Positions 27,758 to 37,156 of a stretch of DNA of 64,000 nucleotides are shown here, in pieces. Under the pieces are notes generated by a model. The model did not search any database. It was not told where the DNA came from and worked only from the letters and a program-made list of their open reading frames with translations. Position numbers and translations under genes: made by a program. Each line of letters opens with the position of its first letter. Within the stretch, counting starts at the first letter, position 1. This DNA is from CAVQGZ01 sp963714455 (GTDB lineage: Bacteria > Actinomycetota > Actinomycetes > Jiangellales > Jiangellaceae), in contig CAVQON010000004.1 in NCBI GenBank assembly GCA_963714455.1, positions 1 through 64,000 on the forward strand. The letters are read 5' to 3'.

Positions 27758-28537
27758 TCAGATCTCGTCGATCAGGTCGGCCACCGAGTCGACCACCCGC
27801 GACGGTCGGAACGGGTAGCGGTCGACCTCGCCTCGTTGGGTGGAGCCGGTGAGCACGAGGATCGACTCCATGCCGGCCTCAAGGGCGGAGACGATGTCGG
27901 TGTCCATGCGGTCGCCGACCATCGCCGTGCTCTCCGAGTGCGCCCCGATCTTGTTGAGCCCGGCGCGCATCATCACCGGGTTCGGCTTGCCGACGAAGTA
28001 CGCCTCCCGCCCGGTGGCCCGTGTGATGAGCGCGGCCACCGACCCGGTCGCCGGTAGAGGGCCCTCGGTCGACGGGCCCGTCGGGTCGGGGTTGGTGGCC
28101 ACGAACCTCGCCCCGGCCTCGACCAGCCGTATCGCCTTCGTGATGGCCTCGAACGAGTACGTGCGCGTCTCGCCGAGCACCACGTAGTCGGGTGCGGCGT
28201 CGGTGAGCACGAAGCCCACCTCGTGGATGGCCGTCGTCAAGCCGGCCTCGCCGATGACGTAAGCGCGACCACCGGGCATCTGGTCGCCCAGAAAGCGGGC
28301 GGTTGCCACCGCGGAGGTCCACAGGTTCTGCTCCGGCACCTCGATGCCCATGCCGGCCAGCCGGTCGGACAGGTCGCGGCGGGTGTAGATGGAGTTGTTC
28401 GTGAGCACCAGGAACGGCAGCCCGCGCTCGCGGATGCGGGCCACGAAGTCGGCCGCACCGGGCAACGGCACACCCTCATGGATGAGCACACCGTCCATGT
28501 CGGTCAGCCAGGCACTCGGGGCGGGTCGACTCGTCAC
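27758..28537 (-). CDS. HAD-IIA family hydrolase (NagD-like)
   Basis: A 259-aa phosphatase-fold protein. Motif I is WLTDMDGVLIHEG (nucleophile Asp about 14), motif II is FLVLTNNSIYTRR, and motif III/IV is VGKPNPVMM and MVGDRMDTDIVSALEAGM. The large C2-type cap between them places it in subclass IIA with NagD and phosphoglycolate or pyridoxal phosphatases. The substrate is not deducible. GTG 28537 is supported by TACCGT 6 nt upstream (28544-28549). It is divergent from the CoA-disulfide-reductase-like gene. Confidence 0.9.
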   Translation of the reverse strand: MTSRPAPSAWLTDMDGVLIHEGVPLPGAADFVARIRERGLPFLVLTNNSIYTRRDLSDRLAGMGIEVPEQNLWTSAVATARFLGDQMPGGRAYVIGEAGLTTAIHEVGFVLTDAAPDYVVLGETRTYSFEAITKAIRLVEAGARFVATNPDPTGPSTEGPLPATGSVAALITRATGREAYFVGKPNPVMMRAGLNKIGAHSESTAMVGDRMDTDIVSALEAGMESILVLTGSTQRGEVDRYPFRPSRVVDSVADLIDEI

Positions 28538-28543
28538 GAGCAC

Positions 28544-28567
28544 ACGGTAGGCGCGGCCCCGTAGCGT
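28544..28567. promoter_or_regulatory. Compact divergent leaderless promoters for the HAD and CoA-disulfide-reductase-like genes
   Basis: TACCGT on the minus strand (28544-28549) is 6 nt from GTG 28537. TAGCGT on the plus strand (28562-28567) is 7 nt from GTG 28575. The start codons are separated by only 37 bp, so each promoter's -35 region must lie at or beyond the other's -10 box. Confidence 0.6.
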
Positions 28568-28574
28568 GCGCAGG

Positions 28575-29957
28575 GTGACGGAACGGATCGTGGTCATCGG
28601 CGGCGACGCGGCGGGCATGAGCGCGGCCTCGCAGGCCCTGCGCGTGGCGAAGGCCCTCGGGCGGACCCTGGACGTGGTCGTCCTCGAACGCGGACCGTGG
28701 ACGTCGTACTCCGCCTGCGGCATCCCCTACTGGGTCGCCGGCGACGTCGACAGCCCCGACGACCTGATCGCCCGCACCCCGGCCGCGCACCGCGCCAACG
28801 GCGTCGACCTGCGCATGGGCACCGAGGCGACCGAGATCGACCTGGGTGCGCGCGTCGTGCACGCTCGCGAGAGCGCCACCGGGGTCACCGAGCGGCTGCC
28901 CTTCGACCAGCTCGTCATCGCCACGGGAGCGGTTCCGATCCGGCCCGACCTCGCGGGGTCGCAGGCCGACGGCATCCACGGCCTGCAGACGCTCCAGGAC
29001 GGGTCTGACCTGCTTGACACGCTGCTCTCGACCCGTGCGCCGCAACGGGCGGTCGTCGTCGGCGCCGGGTACATCGGCATCGAGGTGGCCGAGGCGTGCC
29101 ACCGTCGGGGCCTCGACACGACCGTCGTCGACATGGCGCCGGAGCCGATGACCACCCTCGACCCCGACATGGGGGCGCTGGTGCGTACGGCCATGGAGTC
29201 GACGGGCATCGCGCTGCGCACCAGCACGGCCGTCGAGGGGTTCGAGATGGGGCCGGACGGCTGGGTGACTGGTGTGGTCACCGACTCCGGAACCATCCCC
29301 GCCGACGTGGTCGTGCTCGGCATCGGTGTGCGGCCGAACACGCGGTTGGCCGTCGATGCGGGACTGCCGGTCGGTGCCAGCCGCGGCCTGCGCGTCGACC
29401 GACGCCAAGCTGTCGTCGGGCACCCGGGGGTCTGGGCGGCCGGGGACTGCGCGGAGTCGTTCCACCGGGTGAGCGAGGTGCCCGTGCACGTCGCCCTGGG
29501 CACCCATGCGAACAAGCAGGGCCGGGTGCTGGGCACCAACATCGCCGGCGGGTACGACACGTTCCCCGGCGTCGTGGGCACGGCGATCACCAAGGTGTGC
29601 GACCTCGAGATCGCACGCACCGGCCTCGGTGAGCGCGAGGCGGCAGCCGCGGGTTTCGACGCCGTTGTCGGGGTGGTCGAGTCGACCACGACGTCGGGCT
29701 ACATGCCGGGCGCCAGCCTCATGACGGTCAAGGTGATCGCCGAGCGGGGCAGTGGACGCCTACTTGGCGCACAGGTCGTCGGCGAGGGCCCTGGCTCGGC
29801 CAAGCGGATCGACGCGTGCGCGCTGGCCATCTGGAACGAGATGAGCGCCCATGCGCTGACGATGGCCGACCTGGCCTACGCCCCACCGTTCTCACCGGTG
29901 TGGGACCCGGTGCAGATCGCCGCGCGCCGAGCCGGCGACGCGGCGAACCGCAGGTGA
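28575..29957 (+). CDS. FAD-dependent pyridine nucleotide-disulfide oxidoreductase, CoA-disulfide reductase-like
   Basis: A 460-aa flavoprotein. The FAD site is VVIGGDAAGMSAASQA (about 6-21), the NAD(P)H site VVVGAGYIGIEVAEAC (about 155) and the second FAD motif GVWAAGDCAESF. Cys48 in SYSACGIPYWVAG aligns with the single redox cysteine of CoA-disulfide reductase and NADH peroxidase/oxidase. Which of these it is cannot be decided from sequence alone. The C-terminal dimerisation domain is present. GTG 28575 is chosen because TAGCGT lies 7 nt upstream. Confidence 0.88.
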   Translation: MTERIVVIGGDAAGMSAASQALRVAKALGRTLDVVVLERGPWTSYSACGIPYWVAGDVDSPDDLIARTPAAHRANGVDLRMGTEATEIDLGARVVHARESATGVTERLPFDQLVIATGAVPIRPDLAGSQADGIHGLQTLQDGSDLLDTLLSTRAPQRAVVVGAGYIGIEVAEACHRRGLDTTVVDMAPEPMTTLDPDMGALVRTAMESTGIALRTSTAVEGFEMGPDGWVTGVVTDSGTIPADVVVLGIGVRPNTRLAVDAGLPVGASRGLRVDRRQAVVGHPGVWAAGDCAESFHRVSEVPVHVALGTHANKQGRVLGTNIAGGYDTFPGVVGTAITKVCDLEIARTGLGEREAAAAGFDAVVGVVESTTTSGYMPGASLMTVKVIAERGSGRLLGAQVVGEGPGSAKRIDACALAIWNEMSAHALTMADLAYAPPFSPVWDPVQIAARRAGDAANRR

Positions 29958-29972
29958 TCGACGTCGGCGCCG

Positions 29973-30416
29973 TCAGCCCCAGCTGAAGACGAGGTCGCCG
30001 GCAGCGACGCTGCCCGAGGTGACCATGCCGGTGATCGACTCCGCCGTCCCCTCCAGGGCGACGACCGGGACGGCCGCGGACTTGCCCCCGGCGACGACCG
30101 CGGACGGGTCCCACGACACGATCGCGTCACCGGCAGCGACCGTGGCGCCTTCGGCCGCGTGCACGGTGAATCCCTCACCCTTGAGCTGCACGGTGTCGAT
30201 GCCGAGGTGGACGAGGACGGCACCGCCCTCGCCGGAGATCACGTAGGCGTGCGGGTGCAGCTTGACGATCGTCCCGGCGATCGGGGCGACCGCCGTCCCG
30301 GCGACCATCTCTGGGTCGATACCGATGCCGGGGCCCACCATCATGCCGGCGAATACCGGGTCGGGGACCTCGCTGATCGGCATCGCTCGGCCGGCAACGG
30401 GGGCAAGAACGTCCAT
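29973..30416 (-). CDS. crr: PTS glucose-type EIIA component
   Basis: A 147-aa sugar-specific phosphocarrier. It has MDVLAPVAGRAMPISEVPDPVF at the N-terminus and the active-site strand VLVHLGIDTVQLKGEGF with the phosphorylated His70; His56 (HPHAYVI) is the supporting histidine. It takes phosphate from HPr and passes it to an EIIB cysteine. ATG 30416 has AAGGAG upstream. The adjacent divergent permease (IIC-IIB-IIB) lacks an EIIA, so this is its natural partner. They share a 224-bp control region (30417-30640), in which I identify no certain operator. Confidence 0.93.
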   Translation of the reverse strand: MDVLAPVAGRAMPISEVPDPVFAGMMVGPGIGIDPEMVAGTAVAPIAGTIVKLHPHAYVISGEGGAVLVHLGIDTVQLKGEGFTVHAAEGATVAAGDAIVSWDPSAVVAGGKSAAVPVVALEGTAESITGMVTSGSVAAGDLVFSWG

Positions 30417-30640
30417 GGGGGCTCCTTTTCGGGTACGAACGCCTGACAGCACTGTTGTAGTCGGTGAACCCAGCCGACGGGGGGCAGTTACCGAACCCGA
30501 CTCGCTACGCCCGCGATTCTGGCGACTTCTGATCCGTTATCGGTACCCGGGTCGCACTCGGCGACTACCGTCACGATGGCCGGAGTGGCAGGCGAGGGAA
30601 GCGTCGGCGTGGCGCCTCCCCACCCCGGTGAGGAGGCGCA

Positions 30641-32608
30641 ATGAGCGCGGCGACCGAGACCGCACCGGCCAAGCAGTCCGTCTGGTCAAAGGCGTTCGGC
30701 TACCTGCAACGCATCGGCAAGGCACTGATGGTGCCGGTCGCGATCCTCCCGGCAGCCGGTCTGCTGCTGGGCATCGGGGCTGGTCTGCAGCAGCCCACGC
30801 TCACCGAGATCGCACCCTGGCTCACCAACGATTTCTGGGTGACCGTCGCCACGGTGATGCAGGCCTCCGGTGACGTGGTGTTCGCCAACCTGGCACTCAT
30901 CTTCGCCATCGGCGTCGCGATAGGCCTGGCCAACGATGCCGGGGTGGCCGCGCTGGCCGCGACCGTCGGCTACCTGATCTTCAACGTCTCGATCAACACG
31001 CTGCTCGGCCTCACGCCGCAGGACGTCGTGGACGACCCGGGCCGCTACGCGACCGTGCTGGGCACGCCGACCCTGCAGACGGGTGTGTTCGGTGGGTTGG
31101 CGATCGGCGTCTTGGCCGCCTGGGCGTACAACCGGTTCTTCACGATCCAGCTGACGCCCGCACTCGGCTTCTTCGCCGGCAAGAGGTTCGTGCCCATCAT
31201 CACCGCGGCGTTGTCGCTGCTGGTGGGCGCCGCGACCATCGTGATCTGGCCCCCCATCCAGGACGCCATCAACAACTTCGCCTCCGACGTGGTGCTGGCC
31301 AACCCGGTACCGGGAGCCTTCGTGTTCGGGCTGATCGAGCGCGCGCTCATCCCGTTCGGCCTGCACCACGCGTGGTACCCGATCTTCTGGTACCAGTTCG
31401 GCGAGTACACCACCGCCGCCGGCGACCTCGTGATCGGCGACCAGCGCATCTGGTTCGCCCAGCTCGCCGACGGCGTCAACCAGGTGCCGACCGAGAACGC
31501 CAAGGGCGAGCTCGTCGAGTACCCCGACTTCACCGCAGGCACCTACATGACCGGCAAGTACCCGTTCATGATGTTCGGGCTGCCGGCCGCCGCCTTGGCC
31601 ATGTACCACTCCGCCAAGACCCACCGCCGCAAGGTGGTCGCTGGCCTGTTCTTCTCCGCGGCCCTCACCTCGTTCCTGACCGGCATCACCGAGCCGATCG
31701 AGTTCACCTTCTTGTTCGTCGCCCCGCTGCTCTTCGTCGTCCACGCGTTCTTCGCCGGGCTGTCGTTCATGATCATGGAGCTGATGAACATCCACATCGC
31801 CGTGTCGTTCAGCGGCGGGCTCATCGACTTCTTCCTGTTCGGCATCCTGCCCGGACGACAACCCTGGTGGCTGGTCATCCTGGTCGGCCTCGGCTTCGCC
31901 GTCGTCTACTACTTCGTCTTCTTGATCGGCATCCGCCTGCTCAACGCCAAGATCCCCGGTCGCGAGGACGACATCGGCGACGAGGGAGCCGGGATGCTCG
32001 ACCCCGGCAGCTACGACGTGGCCGGCGAACGCGCCGCCGAGCTGCGCGGGGCGGGCCAGGTGGCCGTTGCGGCGCCGCCGACCATGGGCGGCAAGCTGGT
32101 GCAGGCGTTCGGCGGCAGCGCCAACATCAAGAACCTGGACGCCTGCATCACCCGGCTTCGTATCGAGGTGAACGACAAGTCCAAGGTCGACAAGGCCGCC
32201 ATCCAGAAGCTCGGCGCTGCCGGGGTTCTCGAGGTCGGCAACAACGTGCAAGCCATCTTCGGTCCCAAGGCCGAGGGTCTCAAGGGTGAGATGCAGGACG
32301 CGATGGCCGCCGGGCCGATCGAGGCAGCCGGCCCCGCAGCGCCTGCCGCGCCGGCGCCAGCTTCTGACGACCTGCCCGACACCGAGGCGGGCAAGCTGGT
32401 GCGCGCCTTCGGCGGCAAGGGCAACATCAAGAACCTGGACGCCTGCATCACCCGGCTTCGTATCGAGGTGAACGACAAGTCCAAGGTCGACAAGGCCGCC
32501 ATCCAGAAGCTCGGCGCTGCCGGGGTTCTCGAGGTCGGCAACAACGTCCAAGCCATCTTCGGGCCGCGCGCTGAGGCGCTGAAGACCGAGATGGCGAAGC
32601 TGATGTAG
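30641..32608 (+). CDS. PTS glucose/N-acetylglucosamine-type permease, EIIC-EIIB-EIIB
   Basis: A 655-aa transporter. Residues about 15-440 are the IIC channel (about ten helices) with GLHHAWYPIFWYQFGEYTT and the family signature GITEPIEFTFLFVAPLLFV. Two consecutive IIB domains follow (about 484-555 and 584-655), each with the phosphorylated cysteine in NLDACITRLR. An Ala/Pro-rich linker joins them. A single IIB is normal, so the duplication is unusual. The G-D-Q-x-I-W-F region is nearer PtsG than NagE, favouring glucose. ATG 30641 has GAGGAGG upstream. It lies 10 bp before ptsI and is probably co-transcribed with it. Confidence 0.92.
   Translation: MSAATETAPAKQSVWSKAFGYLQRIGKALMVPVAILPAAGLLLGIGAGLQQPTLTEIAPWLTNDFWVTVATVMQASGDVVFANLALIFAIGVAIGLANDAGVAALAATVGYLIFNVSINTLLGLTPQDVVDDPGRYATVLGTPTLQTGVFGGLAIGVLAAWAYNRFFTIQLTPALGFFAGKRFVPIITAALSLLVGAATIVIWPPIQDAINNFASDVVLANPVPGAFVFGLIERALIPFGLHHAWYPIFWYQFGEYTTAAGDLVIGDQRIWFAQLADGVNQVPTENAKGELVEYPDFTAGTYMTGKYPFMMFGLPAAALAMYHSAKTHRRKVVAGLFFSAALTSFLTGITEPIEFTFLFVAPLLFVVHAFFAGLSFMIMELMNIHIAVSFSGGLIDFFLFGILPGRQPWWLVILVGLGFAVVYYFVFLIGIRLLNAKIPGREDDIGDEGAGMLDPGSYDVAGERAAELRGAGQVAVAAPPTMGGKLVQAFGGSANIKNLDACITRLRIEVNDKSKVDKAAIQKLGAAGVLEVGNNVQAIFGPKAEGLKGEMQDAMAAGPIEAAGPAAPAAPAPASDDLPDTEAGKLVRAFGGKGNIKNLDACITRLRIEVNDKSKVDKAAIQKLGAAGVLEVGNNVQAIFGPRAEALKTEMAKLM
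32122..32547. repeat. 126-bp perfect direct repeat within the permease gene (32122-32247 and 32422-32547)
   Basis: Two blocks 300 bp apart are identical over 126 bp, encoding the same 42 residues of the two EIIB domains including the active-site cysteine. Flanking bases diverge on both sides (for example GTGCA versus GTCCA at the 3' end). Identity extends to synonymous positions, showing a recent duplication or ongoing gene conversion. Confidence 0.95.
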
Positions 32609-32618
32609 AGGAGCGCAC

Positions 32619-34286
32619 GTGCAGCAGATCAGCGGAGTCGGCGTCAGCCCCGGCCGGTCAGTCGGGCCCCTGGTCCGGATGCCTGACCCGATCAGCGAAC
32701 CGGCGACCGGCGAGACGCTGGCCGAGGGCGAGCGGGAGGCCGCCGCGGCGACCGTCGCCGAGGCCGCCGCCGTGGTGAAGGCCGACCTCGAGTCCCGCGC
32801 CGCGAGTGCCGCGCCGGAGGCGAAGGCGCTGCTGGAGGCCACCGCCATGATGGCGGCCGACCCGACCCTGGTGAACGCGGCGAAGGGCAAGGTGACCAAA
32901 GGCTCGCCACCGCCACGAGCCGTGTGGGACGCCGCCGACGAGGTGGCCACCATGCTGGAGTCGCTCGGCGGGTACATGGCCGAGCGCGCCCGCGACGTGC
33001 AGGACGTGCGCGACCGCCTGGTGGCCGAGCTGACAGGGCGCCCGGCGCCGGGCGTCCCGGCGCGCGACGAGCCCTTCGTGCTGGCCGCCGTCGACCTCGC
33101 GCCGGCCGACACCGCCACCCTCGACCCCGCCGTCTGCGTGGGCCTGGTGACCGCTCAGGGCGGCCCGACGTCGCACACCGCGATCCTCGCGAAGGCGCTG
33201 GGGCTGCCCGCGGTGGTCGCCGCCCCCGGCGTGCTCGACATCGCCGAGGGCACCACGGTTCTGGTCGACGGGTCTGCCGGCACCGTGCTGCTCAACCCCG
33301 ACCCCGACACGATCGAGCGGGTCAAGGCCGCCTCGTCCATCGAGCTGACCTTCGACGGCGAGGGCGCGACGTCGGACGGGCACCTGGTGCAGCTGCTGGC
33401 CAACGTCGGCGACGGCAAGGACGTCGCGGCGGCCGTGGCGGCCAACGCCCAGGGTGTCGGTCTCTTCCGCACCGAGTTCTGCTTCCTCGACCGCCCCGAG
33501 GCGCCCAGCATCACCGAGCAGGTGACGATGTACCGCGAGGTGCTCGCAGGCTTCCCGGGCAAGAAGGTCGTGGTGCGCACCCTCGATGCCGGCGCCGACA
33601 AGCCTCTGCCGTTCCTCACCAACATGGAGGAGGAGAACCCCGCGCTCGGCGTGCGTGGCTACCGCACCGCGCTGCGCTCGCCGGAGGTGCTGGACGGACA
33701 GCTGGCAGCGATCGCCCAGGCTGCCGCGGCCGAGGAGGCCGACGTGTGGGTGATGGCGCCGATGGTCAGCACCGTGGACGAGGCCAAGACGTTCGTGGCT
33801 CAGTGCGCCGAGCACAACCTGACGATGGCCGGCGTGATGATCGAGACGCCGGCTGCTGCTGTGACGGCTGACCACGTCCTCGAGCACGCGAGGTTCGCCA
33901 GCCTGGGCACCAACGACCTCGGCCAGTACACGATGGCGGCCGACCGGCTCATGGGTGAGCTCGCAGCGCTGAACGACCCGTGGCAGCCGGCTGTGCTGCG
34001 CATGGTCAAGGCCAGCGTCGACGGCGGCGCCATGAACGACCGTCCGGTCGGGGTCTGCGGGGAGGCCGCGTCCGACCCCGCGCTGGCGGTGGTTCTCGTG
34101 GGCATCGGGGTGACCAGCCTGTCGATGACCCCCCGGTCGATCGCCGCAGTCTCAGCAGTGCTGGCACGCACCTCGCTGCCGGAGTGCCGCCGGCTGGCCA
34201 AGGTCGCGCTCGACGCGCCGACGGCGCTGGCGGCCCGCAGCGCAGTGCGTGCGTCCCTGGGTGTGCTGGAAGAGCTGGGACTCTAG
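32619..34286 (+). CDS. ptsI: Phosphoenolpyruvate-protein phosphotransferase (PTS Enzyme I)
   Basis: A 555-aa cytoplasmic enzyme that starts the PTS cascade by transferring phosphate from PEP to HPr. The phosphohistidine is in GGPTSHTAILAKALGLPAVV (His about 186). The PEP-binding domain shows VGLFRTEFCFLDR, VVVRTLDAGADKPLPF and LGTNDLGQYTMAADR. GTG 32619 has GAGGAG upstream. It lies 10 bp after the permease. The C-terminus ends before a strong bidirectional terminator. Confidence 0.96.
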   Translation: MQQISGVGVSPGRSVGPLVRMPDPISEPATGETLAEGEREAAAATVAEAAAVVKADLESRAASAAPEAKALLEATAMMAADPTLVNAAKGKVTKGSPPPRAVWDAADEVATMLESLGGYMAERARDVQDVRDRLVAELTGRPAPGVPARDEPFVLAAVDLAPADTATLDPAVCVGLVTAQGGPTSHTAILAKALGLPAVVAAPGVLDIAEGTTVLVDGSAGTVLLNPDPDTIERVKAASSIELTFDGEGATSDGHLVQLLANVGDGKDVAAAVAANAQGVGLFRTEFCFLDRPEAPSITEQVTMYREVLAGFPGKKVVVRTLDAGADKPLPFLTNMEEENPALGVRGYRTALRSPEVLDGQLAAIAQAAAAEEADVWVMAPMVSTVDEAKTFVAQCAEHNLTMAGVMIETPAAAVTADHVLEHARFASLGTNDLGQYTMAADRLMGELAALNDPWQPAVLRMVKASVDGGAMNDRPVGVCGEAASDPALAVVLVGIGVTSLSMTPRSIAAVSAVLARTSLPECRRLAKVALDAPTALAARSAVRASLGVLEELGL

Positions 34287-34295
34287 GCAGCCGTA

Positions 34296-34333
34296 CGACA
34301 ACCCCCGGTCGCCGAGGCGGCTGGGGGTTGTCG
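34296..34333. terminator. Bidirectional terminator between ptsI and ptsH
   Basis: CGACAACCCCC pairs perfectly with GGGGGTTGTCG (11-bp stem, 16-nt loop). It lies 10 bp past the ptsI stop and 29 bp past the ptsH stop, in the gap between convergent genes. It lacks long T tracts, as is common in high-G+C actinomycetes. Confidence 0.8.
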
Positions 34334-34361
34334 TCGACGGCAGCGGCAGACGCTGCGGCAG

Positions 34362-34643
34362 TCAGGCCTCGTCGGCGTCGAGGTCGGTGGCCAGCAGGGC
34401 TGCGAGGGCGTCGAGCGCATCCTCGGACCCCTCGCCGTCTGAGGAGAGGATGACCTCGTCGCCGAACTCAGCGCCGAGCGTCATGATGCCGAGGATGCTC
34501 GAGGCGTCGACGGGGTCGACCCCCGAGCCGGCCTTGACGATCGTCACGGTGGCCGGCTGCTCGGACGCGGCCTTGACGAAGATGGCGGCTGGGCGGGCGT
34601 GCAGCCCTACCTTGCTGGCGATCGTGACGCTGCGCTCCGGCAC
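34362..34643 (-). CDS. ptsH: Phosphocarrier protein HPr
   Basis: A 93-aa PTS phosphocarrier. His15 lies in the active-site motif GLHARPAA, and Ser49 in SSILGIMTLGAEFGDEV occupies the place of the regulatory serine. It receives phosphate from EI and passes it to EIIA. ATG 34643 follows the family's usual N-terminus. It converges with ptsI across a shared terminator, so EI and HPr are not in one operon here although adjacent. Confidence 0.95.
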   Translation of the reverse strand: MPERSVTIASKVGLHARPAAIFVKAASEQPATVTIVKAGSGVDPVDASSILGIMTLGAEFGDEVILSSDGEGSEDALDALAALLATDLDADEA

Positions 34644-34873
34644 CGGTGGCCTCCTGGGTGATGTGAACCCGCCCGCTCGGGCGGCTGAGTCAGGCTAGCG
34701 CCGCCGCGTGGCCGGTGCAGGCCAGTCCCGCAGAACCGTCGGCGAGCGAGACCGGTGACCTGGTCGGGTGGACGTGGGCGAACCCGTAGCGCTCTCGCCT
34801 CCGATGCGACAGACTCGTGAGGAGTTCGGCAGCCGCCGAGCACCAGCGCATCACGCACGGAGGTTTGACGAGC

Positions 34874-35910
<1,037 letters not shown>

Positions 35911-35914
<4 letters not shown>

Positions 35915-37131
35915 CCGACCACGCAGGCGTCGAGGTCTCCTACCTCGACGACGCAGCCCCGGCCCGACCCGGCCCGCGACGACCCCGGTCACCACGGCAC
36001 CTTGTCGTGGTAGCCGGGGTCGTCGTGCTCGGGCTCGCTCTGCTGCTGGCCTGGCCGTCGGGCGAGCAGCCGGTGCAAGCGCCGCCGCCGGGGTCGGTGG
36101 CCTCGTGGCCGGCGCGCGGGCCGGACGCCCAGGACTCCTCCGTGCGTCGAGCGGTGGAGACCGCCTGGCGTGGCGTCGCTGAGGGTTCGGGCATCCCGGC
36201 GCCGGGCCGTGACGTCGACGTGCTGTACCTCGGCGACGTGGACGGGCTACAGGCAGGGCTCGTCCGCTCGTTCACCCGTGAGGGCCGTCTGCTGGTCGCC
36301 GCCGCGGTACGGGGGAGCGACGGCTGGCGCGTGCTGGACGCGGTCCCCGTGGACACCGACGTCGCGTGGCTCACGCTGCCCGGTGGCGGGACCAGCCGGG
36401 TTCTGGTCGCCCCACCGGTCGCGGCCGCGTCGTCGCTGGTGCTGCGCCGCGACGACGGCGTGTGGAACCGGGTCGCCATCCGCGACGACGGCGTCACCGC
36501 GCCGCTGCGCAGCCTGCAGGGAGAGCGTGAGATCCTCGCCGTTGTCGGCGCGCGCGGCGCGCAGCGGGGTCTGCTCGAGGTGTCGGCGTTGTCGCCCACG
36601 TCGATCGTCCCCGCAGCCCCGCCGGTGCAACCAGGTGCCCCGGCGTGGGGACGCTCCGGGGCGTTGACCGCCGAGGAGTACGACGCAGCGCTGTACGCGC
36701 TGCCCGTGATCCCGGCGTCTGCGGGACGTGTGGCCGTCATCGCGGCAGCCCGGGTGCCCGGTGGACGCGCCGTCCTCGTCGAGACCCGATCGACCGAGGA
36801 CGGTGGCACGGGCTACCTGCTCGTCGTGCCGGGCGAGGGCGGGGTGCCTGTCGTGGGCACGGCGCCTGTGGTCAGTGGGGCGCTGGCTGCCGGCGTGCTC
36901 GACCGCGGCGGCGGGCGAACGCTCGTCCTGGCGGCCTCGGCGCCGTCGCTGGCGCGCGTCGAGGTGCGCAGCCCGGACGGCACGACGCTGGTGGACGGCA
37001 TCGGGCCCACCGCGGTGGTGCTGCCCGCACCGGCTCCCGCCCAGGTGAGCGTGCTCGGCAAGAGGACCAACGGCTCGGTGGTCGCCAGCATCGGAGTCCC
37101 GCTGCCGACGCCGTCCTCGCCTGGCCCATGA
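35911..37131 (+). CDS. Membrane-anchored protein, first of two tandem paralogues (probable CTG start)
   Basis: If started at CTG 35911 this is a 406-aa protein. It has a short acidic cytoplasmic N-terminus (VEVSYLDDAAP), an Arg-rich stretch, one membrane helix (LVVVAGVVVLGLALLLAW, about 30-47) and a long extracytoplasmic beta-rich domain. The next gene has the same layout and N-terminus (WVSVDLLDEAPP), which shows that the region before GTG 36007 is coding. No ATG, GTG or TTG exists there; CTG overlapping the fba stop (CTGA) is the only candidate. The function is unrecognised; the family seems confined to this gene pair here. Confidence 0.75.
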
Positions 37132-37156
37132 TGCGGCAGCGCCCCACAATGGGTCG

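Noticed and set aside
30686..33118. 810-codon open frame on the minus strand opposite the PTS permease and ptsI
   Set aside because: Composition (Arg, Gly, His, Val with no conserved blocks) is that of an antisense frame in high-G+C DNA, and the opposite strand encodes well-conserved PTS proteins.
34690..34873. Small ORFs upstream of fba on the minus strand
   Set aside because: Short frames without protein-like composition; the interval is better read as the fba promoter region, though no certain promoter boxes were found.
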